From: Jimgerdemannia flammicorona | Taxonomy: Eukaryota; Mucoromycota; Endogonomycetes; Endogonales; Endogonaceae | Direction of reading: 5' to 3' | DNA length: 14,806 bases | NCBI GenBank assembly: GCA_003990745.1 | Contig: RBNI01004001.1 | Span: forward strand, 1 to 14,806 | Part shown: in pieces, positions 7,947 through 14,806 of the stretch | How positions within the stretch are numbered: position 1 is the stretch's first letter | Layout of the letters: every line of letters starts with the position of its first letter | Made by a program: the position numbers and the translations under genes | Notes under the pieces: model-generated | What the model saw: the letters and a program-made list of their open reading frames with translations, nothing else | Database searches by the model: none | What the model was told of the DNA's origin: nothing

Positions 7947-7954
7947 TATTTATA
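7947..7954 (-). promoter_or_regulatory. TATA box of LTR C
   Basis: TATAAATA on the minus strand with CCCC just after it and AATAAA 18 bases further on. Transcription would run leftwards, antisense through copy B. Confidence 0.6.
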
Positions 7955-8207
7955 CAAGATCTGAAAGAAGGATCTGGAAGAATCTGAGAAATCAAAGGAA
8001 AATGCCAAGAGGAAAGTTCTTGGCAAAGATGACAAATGATGACAAATAAAGTTCTACAAGTTTCCAGGACATTTGGTGACTAGCTAAATAAGTACTAGAG
8101 GATGCTCAGTACCAAGAAAGGATTTCTAAGCATTCAGAAAGTACTAGAAGGTCATAGAATATTGAAGAAAGACAAAGAAAAGAAATAAACTATGCTAAAA
8201 TATTACA

Positions 8208-8220
8208 TCTCCCCCTCCTT
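8208..8220 (-). other. Polypurine tract of element C
   Basis: AAGGAGGGGGAGA on the minus strand lies directly before the LTR start TGTAATA. This is the plus-strand primer site of reverse transcription and fixes the LTR boundary. Confidence 0.85.
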
Positions 8221-8522
8221 AAGAATTAACGTCCTCATTGAATTCTTAAAGTTACACATAACAAACAATAAGACTAAAAGAAACTTCAAATTAAATGTAT
8301 TGACTCATTGGCAAGGATTGGCCATCCTTGTATAAGGTGAGGGCCAAAGTATCATCTTGATTAGATGAGAACTGGTTCGAACCTCATTGGTTGTAGGATT
8401 TATAGGGTTTTCCTATATCTCTTGTTTCTGATGCTATATCTCTTAGAGAGCCTCGATGTGTAATGTGCCTGATCAATACAGTAGGTTATCTACTATCTAA
8501 GGGGAGAACCTCATGGGCAGTC
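8221..8522 (-). other. Non-coding 3' stretch of element C
   Basis: About 300 bases between the end of the chromodomain and the polypurine tract. No ORF or structure is recognised. It is the untranslated 3' part of element C. Confidence 0.5.
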
Positions 8523-8690
8523 AATGAGTTCCTTTTTGCTCAAACTCTTAGATGAGGTCTTGGGAGTTCTTGAGATTGGCAGCAGGTTCCCAGGTAGCAT
8601 CATATTCAGGGTAACCCATCCACTTGACTAGGTATTCTGTGTAATGCATTTGTCTAAGATTTTCTCAATTTCATACTTGATGTGATCTTT
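8523..8690 (-). pseudogene. Element C chromodomain (frameshifted)
   Basis: After the TGA at 8748-8750 the integrase frame continues through a Pro-rich linker to Y-E-I-E-K-I-L-D near 8656-8679. A one-base shift near 8636-8648 then leads into Y-L-V-K-W-M-G-Y-P-E-Y-D-A-T-W-E-P (8587-8637) and N-L-x-N, ending at TGA 8523-8525 after a TAA. The aromatic residues for methyl-lysine binding (Tyr, Trp, Tyr) are present. Such domains direct chromovirus integration to heterochromatin marked by H3K9 methylation, which fits this nested region. Confidence 0.85.
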
Positions 8691-8747
8691 AACTATGACT
8701 GGTACTGATGGTGTCAGAATTCAGCCAGGGTATGGGGGTGACTGGTT

Positions 8748-9206
8748 TCAGGCCTTGAGTTGTAACATATGGAATACTGGGTGTATATACATGGTTGTTG
8801 GCAAGTTAAGACAGTAAGACCAGGTGGAGACTTGCTCAGTGATCTTAAAGGATCCAAGGTACTTGGGCTGGAATTTGGCTGACTGGTGGTTGACTTGAGA
8901 TTGAGCCTTGATGTTGTTGGCTTTGAGTAGAACTATATCACCAATATTGTATATAATATCTTGCCACTTCTTATCTGCATACTTAGCTTGATATTGCTGA
9001 GCCTTTTGCAGGTTTGTAGTGGCAATCTTGAGAAGGGAATCCATTTTGTCAATAAGGTTCTGGGCTGTGGAGACTTGTGTGTGACTGGATTGCTGGAATG
9101 AGACTAGGCTTATAGGGGTCTCAAGGTTTTGACCGTGAAGTAGCTGAAATGGGGAAAGGCCAGTTGATGATTGGTTGGCATTGTTATAGGTGAACTCAGC
9201 ATACAT
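8748..9206 (-). pseudogene. Element C integrase C-terminal region with GPF/Y module
   Basis: The minus-strand translation starts with A-E-F-T-Y-N-N-A, the usual string downstream of the integrase active site, followed by S-T-G-L-S-P-F and a coiled Gln/Lys-rich stretch. The GPF/Y module is Y-L-G-S-F with W-S-Y-x-L-x-L-P and I-H-P-V-F-H following. Gly-Ser replaces the usual Gly-Pro, and the Arg usually seen after W-S-Y is Cys, as a CpG change would give. The ATG at 9206 is not a real start: the frame continues upstream through a TGA where Trp is expected. The catalytic D, D and E are missing; they would lie past the LINE insertion. Confidence 0.85.
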
Positions 9207-9284
9207 CTTTCACCAGTACCATTCGGGTGACACAAGACTCAGACAACACTTTTGACAACATCTTCAAGTATTGGTACTATCAAG

Positions 9285-11171
9285 ATGGTGAGCAACACAC
9301 ATTCTGGTGAGTGTATGGGGCAGGGGGGCCCCAGTGCCTTTGACTGGCAATATGTGGGTGGGGGTCAAGGTGCTGGTATTGGTATGCCGAGTGCTTCGAT
9401 AAGGGAATGTTGGGCTGGGGGGGGTGGCAGAGGAGGTGCAAGGCCACATGGGGGAGAGAGGATGACCTTCACAGAGAAAGTCAGGATGGAAAAGCAGGTG
9501 ACTGGGCTAGATGGCTGACTGGAGCTGGGAAAGGTGGCTGCTACCTCGAGTGGCAAGGAGGCCTCTCCACTGGGGGGACAGCACAGTAGGGCTGGAGGTA
9601 TAGTGGCTGAGGTGATAACTGCTGATGGTAGTGTGATGGGCAATCTGGAAAAAAATTCAGATGTGATGGCTAATAGGGGACCTGGACAAGAGAGTGGCGT
9701 GAGACCCGGGAACCTGACTGATGGTGTGATGGGCCTCATGGTGGCCCCATTATTTAAAAAATCTAGATCGGAATTTGCCATCATACTGTGCTTCTATGGC
9801 TTGGCAGTGACAGCAAAGATGGTACTGGGGCTGCTGGCTAGCGAGGTGAAAGGTGCGGCCTCAGTTAAGTTTTTGAAGAAGCTAGAGGTAGTTGAGGTGG
9901 GGTTTGAAGAGGAGGGTTTGCTACTGGAGGCAGTGGAGAAGAGTGTGGTGGTTGGAGATATTTCAGTGCCAATGGTGAGGTGTATATATTAGAATCCCTG
10001 AGTGGTTCATCTGGTGATTGCGGACTTGCTGATGGTAAAGAAGGAGGAGGTGAGGAGGCTGGTCATGGATGTAGTGAAGGAGTATGGCGAGGTGGTCGAC
10101 ATTGGGTTCAGGGTATGGGAGGGGACTGAGCTCAGGACAGGTGATGTGGATGTCTGGCTGAGGCTGTTTGGGATGGAGAATACTGGGAAGGCTAGGGACT
10201 GACCAGTGGCATTGAAGTGGGGCCCGGTGGAGTGCAAGGTTTCGAGGGTGAAGGGATCAGAGGAAGAGGAGGAGGACTTGCTAGAGGCACTTGAGAACTT
10301 AGTAGAGGCTGTGGAGAGGAGGCAAAGGGCTTGGAGGGCTTACGAGGCTAGGACAGTAGTAGAGGTGATTGAGGGCAAGAAGGTGCGAATGGACAAGGTG
10401 CTCTGGGAGAAAACAAAGGGGAGACAGCTGCAGAAGGATTTGCTGGCCAGTTTGGATGGAGGTCAAAGGGCAGGGGCTACAGAGGAGGGCACTGGAGTGA
10501 GTGCTAGCATCTGGGTGGAGGCTGGACAGCAAGGGGGAAAGACGAAGAAGAGTGGGGGACAGGGGCTAGAGGAGGCAGTAGTGGACACGGTGATGGTAGA
10601 TGATAATCTAATATAGTATGGTATTCCTGAGGTGGGAGAGGGGGAGTTGGAGGATGTGTCAGAGGATGGTTGGGATGAGTCTATGTGAACTGAGGAGAGG
10701 AAGGAAGGAGAGGCAGATTTGGCGCAGGCAGCAGAGGTAGTTGGGGGGGAGAAGTGACTGTTGAGGGCACTGCAGAATGTGGTGGCTGAGGAGCTAGGAG
10801 AGATTAACTTCTGGGTGATCAGTGAGGAATTCTGGGGGTGAGTATTGCGAAGAGAGGAGGTTATGAGGAAGTTGAGAGATGAGATGATGGTAGCTCTTTT
10901 GGAGGTGGAGGAGTATGAGGTCACCAAGGCGAGGGAGGCAATACTCTTGGGTATTACTAATGAGAGGGCAGCTTATCTGTGGGGGCCGCGGAAGAGACTG
11001 ACAAAGTGGTAGGTAGTGTGCAAGGAGCACCAGGCATCAATGGAGATAGTGGATGGTGAGGACTGTGTGGAATTGTTGGCAGCTCTAGACAAACAGTAAA
11101 ATGTGGAGGATGAGATTGCAGCAGAATGGAACCTGGATCTGGCTAGAGAGGAAGTGAGCATAGAATTATAG
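9285..11171 (+). pseudogene. LINE ORF1 (gag-like RNA-binding protein)
   Basis: The first ATG in frame is at 9285. The frame runs about 628 codons to a TAG at 11169-11171, with internal stops at 9516, 9990, 9999, 10200, 10614, 10686, 10755, 10839, 11010 and 11097. Most are TGA or TAG where Arg (CGA) or Gln (CAG) is expected. The N-terminus is Gly-rich. The stretch from about 9960 to 10180 (strings like V-K-K-E-E-V-R-R-L and Y-G-E-V-V-D-I) resembles the RRM-like fold of LINE ORF1 proteins. A highly charged Glu/Lys region follows. I see no CCHC knuckle. ORF1 proteins bind element RNA; that role is inferred from position and the RRM-like look. Confidence 0.75.
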
Positions 11172-11204
11172 ATGTGGGATATCAACACTATTAAATATTT
11201 CACT

Positions 11205-11925
11205 ATGAATAATATAACCAACATTTTTTCTTTGAATGTCAATGGGCTTAGGGGGACTGGGAGGTGATGTATGATTTTTGGATAGCTGAAGAAACTGGAG
11301 GCAGATCTCTTCTTACTTCAAGATGTACAGTATGAGAGGGAGGAAGATGGACTGAAATGGACAAGAGAGTGGGGTGGGGAGGCAGTTTGGCAGGGTAAAG
11401 TGGGAATCCTGGTTAGGAAGGGGAAAGGGGACATTGTGGACACTGGACATTGGGGTAGTAGATTAGTGTGGGGGACATGGCGGAGGCCTGGATGAAACTC
11501 AATTGTGGTAGGATCTTGCTACTGCCCAGCTGAGAGGGGGTCCTGAGTAGTATGGATTGGAGATCTGCAGAATTCTGGGCTCTTGGTTGAGGCTGGGGTG
11601 GATTGTCTGGGGGGTGATTTTAATATGGTACAGGAGAGTAGACTGGACAGAACTGATGAGAGATGGGGTATGGTAGGAAGAAGTGGGGGATTGGAGGACT
11701 GGGAAGAGGTGGAAAGACTCAGCTCACTGGTGGATGCTATGTGACTTCAGGATGGAGATCGGCATCTGTATACTCACTGAGTGGGAGGACTTGGTACTAG
11801 GATTGATTGGATTCTGACTGCTGAGTGTTGGGGAAATACAGTTTGGGAGACGATGGAGGTTAAGTAGTGCCCTTAGTCAGATCACTGGGGTATTTGGGGA
11901 GGAGGGAGGTTTGGAGAGAGTGGAG
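11205..11925 (+). other. ORF2 APE-type endonuclease domain
   Basis: Motifs: L-N-V-N-G-L at 11235-11252, L-Q-D at 11316-11324 where most families have L-Q-E, G-D-F-N at 11613-11624, R-I-D-W-I-L at 11799-11816 and S-D-H at 11877-11885. These are the metal and catalytic positions of the APE fold. Asp in place of the metal-binding Glu may be damage or a family feature. Trp follows S-D-H where Arg is usual. The domain nicks the target DNA. Confidence 0.85.
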
Positions 11926-12599
11926 AGAGACCAGGACATTGGTGACTGAACTCTTTGCTGCTGGGTGAGGTGGACCTGTGGAATGCGTGGGTGGTAGAGG
12001 TATGATCTAAGGTTAATAATTAGAGGTGAGACAGGATGAGGATTGGTGATAGGTAGCATAGACTGAAATCTGAAGCTCAGAGATACTGGAGAGAAGTGGG
12101 GAGGGAGCGAGGTGCTCAGTAGAGGAGACAAGTTTGATGGGCATCTAGGAGACTAGAAAGACTACTTTTGAATTGGACTGGGCTACTGGAGGAGGAGGAG
12201 GTTTTGGACTGGAAGGCTAAGCGGGCTAAGCTGGAAGTGGTGGAGCTGCAGGATTTGTTGAGGAAGGAGGAAGCAGTGCAAGCTCAGGCTATGGTGGCAA
12301 GGCTACAGTGGCAGGGATTGGAAGAAGGAGAAAGGCCCACAAAGTTTTTGTCCCATCTCCTTCATGCTAGGGGAGCAAGACACCAGTGGGAAGGAGTCCT
12401 TAACGATGAGAGAGAAATGGTATTAGGTGTGCAGGGGATCCTTGGCCAGCTGAGCATCCACTGGAGTAACCTCTGGAGTGAAGAGGAGGGAGGAGAGATA
12501 GTGCAGGACATTGAGCGGCATCTGGAAGAATGGTACCTGGATCCTGTAGCAGAGTTGGGAGATCTTGGCCAACCAGTTTTGGGAGAGGAGATCCTTTGA

Positions 12600-13510
12600 G
12601 TTCTGGCATCCACAACCCTGGGGATGGTGCCTGGGGAGGATGGTTTGCCTTGGGACTTTTGGAAATATATGGCATCTGTAGAGGAGGTTCTGGAGGAGAT
12701 GTCGCTGATGTGTGATGAGGTCATCAGTACTGGGGAGTGGATTGGAGGGCAGCAGTTGGGGCTAGTATCTCTGCTGTACAAGGACAAAGGGCACAGGGAG
12801 GACTGGAAGAACTAGAGGCCAATTATGCTGCTAGATATAGACTGCAAGCTGGTCACCAAAATCCTGGTGGTGAGGCTACAGGGGGTGGCCCAACAGGTGA
12901 TAGAGAAGGAGTAGCAAGGCTTTGTGGGGGGCCAACTGATCCGAGATGGCATGGCATGGGTTCACAGGGTCATTGAAGGTGCTAGGGCTACAGGGGTGAA
13001 TGGCTGCTTGGTCTTCCTGGACCAGGAGAAGGCCTATAATAGGGTCCAGAGAGTTTGGTTAGAGAAGGTACTGGAGCACATTGGGGTACCAGTGGTTGTG
13101 TATCAGTCACTTATTGGATTACTGAAAGGGAGTAGGGCTGTGATTCTGGTGAATGAACACAGGGGGGCTTCTTTCCCCTTGGGGAGGGAAGTGCCTCAGG
13201 GGGATCTGCTGTCACCTATCCTTTATGCCTTCACCCTGGAGTCATTGTTAGATCAGATCTGGCAGAGAGTTGGTGGACTGAATATCTTGGGCATCAACTG
13301 GAAGGTGGGAGCCTTTGCTGATGATATGGTGGTTGGGGTGGGCTCAGTGACAGATGTAGCTATGCTCAAGGAGACAGTTGAGTGGTATGAGAGATACTCT
13401 GAGGCGAAACTCAACTGGCACAAGTGTGAGACAATGGTCCTTAGAAAAGGAGTCATAGGTGGGGACATCATTGGAACAATTGTCCCAGCTGGTGAGGTAG
13501 TATGGTACTT
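12600..13510 (+). other. ORF2 reverse transcriptase domain
   Basis: Motifs in frame: P-G-x-D-G-L-P near 12627-12650, K-N-[stop]-R-P-I near 12807-12824 (a Trp or Tyr is usual at the stop), F-L-D-Q-E-K-A-Y-N-R-V near 13014-13046 (usual A-Y-D-R, so Asp has become Asn), P-Q-G-D-L-L-S-P near 13194-13217, F-A-D-D at 13314-13325, and V-W-Y-L-D near 13500-13514 (usual V-R-Y-L-G). The catalytic F-A-D-D box is intact. The changes fit CpG loss and G-to-A change. Confidence 0.9.
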
Positions 13511-14369
13511 AGATATCTATTTCTCAGTATATAGCTCTTTACTTCCCAAGGAGTGGTGAGAGCATAAGCTGGTAGAATGGGGGAAAGTGCTGATGAGTTG
13601 GGGTGGTAGACAGGTGTTGCTAGTGGGAAGGATAACTGTTCTGAATGTGTATTGGATGCCAAAGCTTTGGTATCTGGGCTATCATTTAGACTTCTCTAAG
13701 TGGGTGGTTAAGAAGCTTCTCAAGATGGCCCATTCTTGGCTCTGGGCTGGACACTGGAGTCAGATTGGTTGAGAGGTACTAGCACTACCTGTGGATCACA
13801 GAAGACTTGGCCTGGTGGACTTTCCCAAGAGTCTACTCTGCTTGAGGGCTTGGTGGATGAAGAGGGCCAGTGAGTTGAGAGGAGGAGAATGGGTGCCCCT
13901 TATACAGCATTTGTGGGAGGCAAGGGTGTTGCCACGGGATGGCTCAGGGGATCTACTGTCCTTGGTGGCCTTGGATGGTAGCCAGAGGATGAGATATAAA
14001 GGATTCTGGTGGGGAGTGGTAGATGGGGCCCATTGCATTGAGATCCGTTGGCAAGGTACTGAAGGAGATGAGGAATGGGGTCCGGAGATATGGAGGTAGG
14101 ACAGGCTCTTGTTGGGAGGGAATCTGATCGAGGACTTCCACTTAGAGGAGGGTATGGAGTGCCTTAGGGGTCTGGGGCAGGACCTTTGGCCAGAGACCTG
14201 GCAAGGGGCTGGGATTGGGGAGAGATAGGACTGGGCAGGTGTCTGGTCTTAGAGCAAGGTTGTGTTGAGATGGCTCCCACCAAAACTCTGGGTAGTATGG
14301 TGGAGGCTGTTGCATCGAAATGTGATACTAAACTTTAGAGCAGGTCATCTGGTGGATGGCGGGGTTTTT

Positions 14370-14470
14370 GATTATGAGGAGTGTTATAATGTAGAGTAGG
14401 AGGGAGGGGTGGTACAGACTCCTGAATATTGGCTGGGAGAGTGCGAGAGTATGGAGAATTTTTGGAAGGT
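14370..14470 (+). other. ORF2 C-terminal Cys-rich (zf-RVT-like) segment
   Basis: Two Cys (14382-14384 and 14442-14444) flank T-P-E-Y-W-L, where the zf-RVT pattern has T-P-E-H-L-L. The expected His is Tyr, a C-to-T change, and one Cys of the first pair is missing. The segment follows a W-W-R-L-L-H string near 14305. The match is by pattern only. Confidence 0.55.
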
Positions 14471-14806
14471 AGTTGGAGAGAGGTTAGGAGTGTCAGCACC
14501 TGACCCTGAGGTGGGTGGGCAGTGGGCAGCACTGCAGTTGAGGCTGGGGGAGAGTGGGGAATGAGTGGCTGATGGTTGGTTGGGCCATCGCAATATAGAT
14601 GGGGCTTGCAGAGTACTGGCAGAGCATCTTTGAGGAGGGCCTCCAGAGGCTGGTGAGACTGAGGGTAGTGAGATGAGAGGAGCTGATACTGGAGCTCTTC
14701 AAGGCATGGTAGATTGGTTGGAGCCCCAAGGGGGGGGGACGCAAGGGACTAGTAAGGAGGATTACAGAGAAGAGTAGTGGTAGAGTTGTGATGATGGTGG
14801 ATGGGG

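Larger units (their letters stand above)
7834..8207 (-). repeat. 3' LTR of element C
   Basis: The outer start is firm: minus-strand TGTAATATTTTAGC at 8207 follows directly on a polypurine tract. The other end is a guess, taken at 7834 where the minus strand ends ...CTAGTCA. TATAAATA (7947-7954) and AATAAA (7924-7929) inside repeat the layout of LTR A. The left edge could be off by several tens of bases. Confidence 0.6.
7834..9225 (-). mobile_element. Chromovirus-type Ty3/gypsy element C, 3' fragment
   Basis: On the minus strand: integrase C-terminus with GPF/Y, chromodomain, a non-coding stretch, a polypurine tract and a 3' LTR. The sequence differs from A and B and has a chromodomain, so it is a separate family. 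Its 5' part stops near 9207-9235, where the plus-strand LINE begins. The simplest reading is that the LINE inserted into C. TGA codons replace likely CGA codons at 8748 and about 8721, again a CpG-decay pattern. Confidence 0.82.
9230..14806 (+). mobile_element. LINE (non-LTR) retrotransposon, probably Tad1/I-like, 3' end outside window
   Basis: The plus strand has ORF1, an APE-type endonuclease, RT and a Cys-rich C-terminus, in LINE order. ORF1 and ORF2 share one reading frame (positions divisible by three) from 9285 to about 14560, with only in-frame stops and no indel that I can detect. A net one-base shift then occurs near 14560, after which the C-terminus continues to the window end. G far exceeds C on the plus strand (about 4 or 5 to 1 in sampled lines) and CpG is scarce. 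The short distance from the C fragment to the first ATG suggests a nearly complete 5' end. The 5' boundary is uncertain by some tens of bases. Confidence 0.88.
11172..14806 (+). pseudogene. LINE ORF2: endonuclease, reverse transcriptase, Cys-rich C-terminus; broken by many stops, partial
   Basis: ORF2 begins at an ATG directly after the ORF1 stop (TAG at 11169-11171, ATG at 11172-11174), or at a second ATG at 11205. It encodes the enzyme for target-primed reverse transcription. Domains: endonuclease 11205-11925, a linker with coiled-coil character 12168-12600, RT about 12600-13510, thumb/C-terminus 13560-14350, and a Cys-rich zf-RVT-like stretch 14370-14470. Stops include 11265, 11283, 11871-11876 (nearby), 12597, 12813, 12912, 13557, 13770, 14097 and 14397. 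The frame is otherwise continuous. It continues past the window edge in a shifted frame. Confidence 0.85.

Noticed and set aside
7746..8207. 3' LTR of copy B
   Set aside because: Its polarity (TATA, polypurine tract, LTR start) is minus-strand, and its ends do not match LTR A; it belongs to element C.
9365..10927. Long Ser/Pro/Thr-rich minus-strand open frames opposite LINE ORF1
   Set aside because: The coding strand is G-rich, so the complement reads as CC/TC/AC codons and stays open. No start context, no motif.
9285..14560. Non-standard genetic code reading TGA and TAG as sense
   Set aside because: Stops of all three kinds occur, they fall at CGA, CAG or TGG positions, CpG is depleted, and D and the two LTR elements carry their own disabling stops; deamination explains this better.

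Overview
This window looks like a repeat-dense, silenced stretch of a filamentous fungal genome. A mushroom-type basidiomycete is my best guess, but that is inference from the retroelement types and their decay. I see no tRNA, rRNA, bacterial gene or intact host gene. Almost everything is explained by four transposable elements, three LTR retrotransposons and one LINE, plus one hypothetical ORF between two of them.

Layout. Positions 1-3228 (minus strand) hold the 5' part of a Ty3/gypsy-type element, 'A'. It has a 443-bp LTR at 2786-3228, a primer binding site, a gag with a CCHC knuckle, an aspartic protease, a Cys-rich linker and then a dUTPase domain, and it runs off the left edge just before the reverse transcriptase. 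Positions 3235-4089 (minus) hold a hypothetical acidic-tailed ORF ('D') broken by one stop, with its own TATA box at 4169-4176. Positions 4331 to about 7745 (plus) hold a 5'-truncated, heavily mutated second copy of the same family, 'B'. B supplies the part of the order that A lacks: protease tail, dUTPase, RT (YIDD), RNase H, integrase (D,D-35-E) and GPF/Y module. About 7834 to 9225 (minus) is the 3' end of a different family, 'C', a chromovirus: integrase C-terminus, chromodomain, polypurine tract and LTR. About 9230 to 14806 (plus) is a LINE, probably of the Tad1/I-like type, with ORF1, an APE-type endonuclease, RT (FADD) and a Cys-rich C-terminus. Its reading frame is constant for over 5 kb and is broken almost only by nonsense substitutions.

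The most interesting item is the dUTPase. All five trimeric-dUTPase motifs are readable in A and are recognisable, though decayed, in B. They lie between protease and RT of a Ty3/gypsy-like pol, an order reminiscent of betaretroviral protease-dUTPase fusions. A compact Cys/His cluster just before it, retained in A and half lost in B, may be an extra zinc-binding module.

The elements carry different mutation footprints. B has no CpG at all over about 3.7 kb and is TpA-rich, the LINE has few CpGs and a very strong G-over-C skew, and A keeps many CpGs. All three recognisable TATA boxes (LTR A, ORF D, LTR C) point leftwards. A and B share about 0.9 kb as an inverted repeat, so a leftward read-through RNA could fold into a hairpin.
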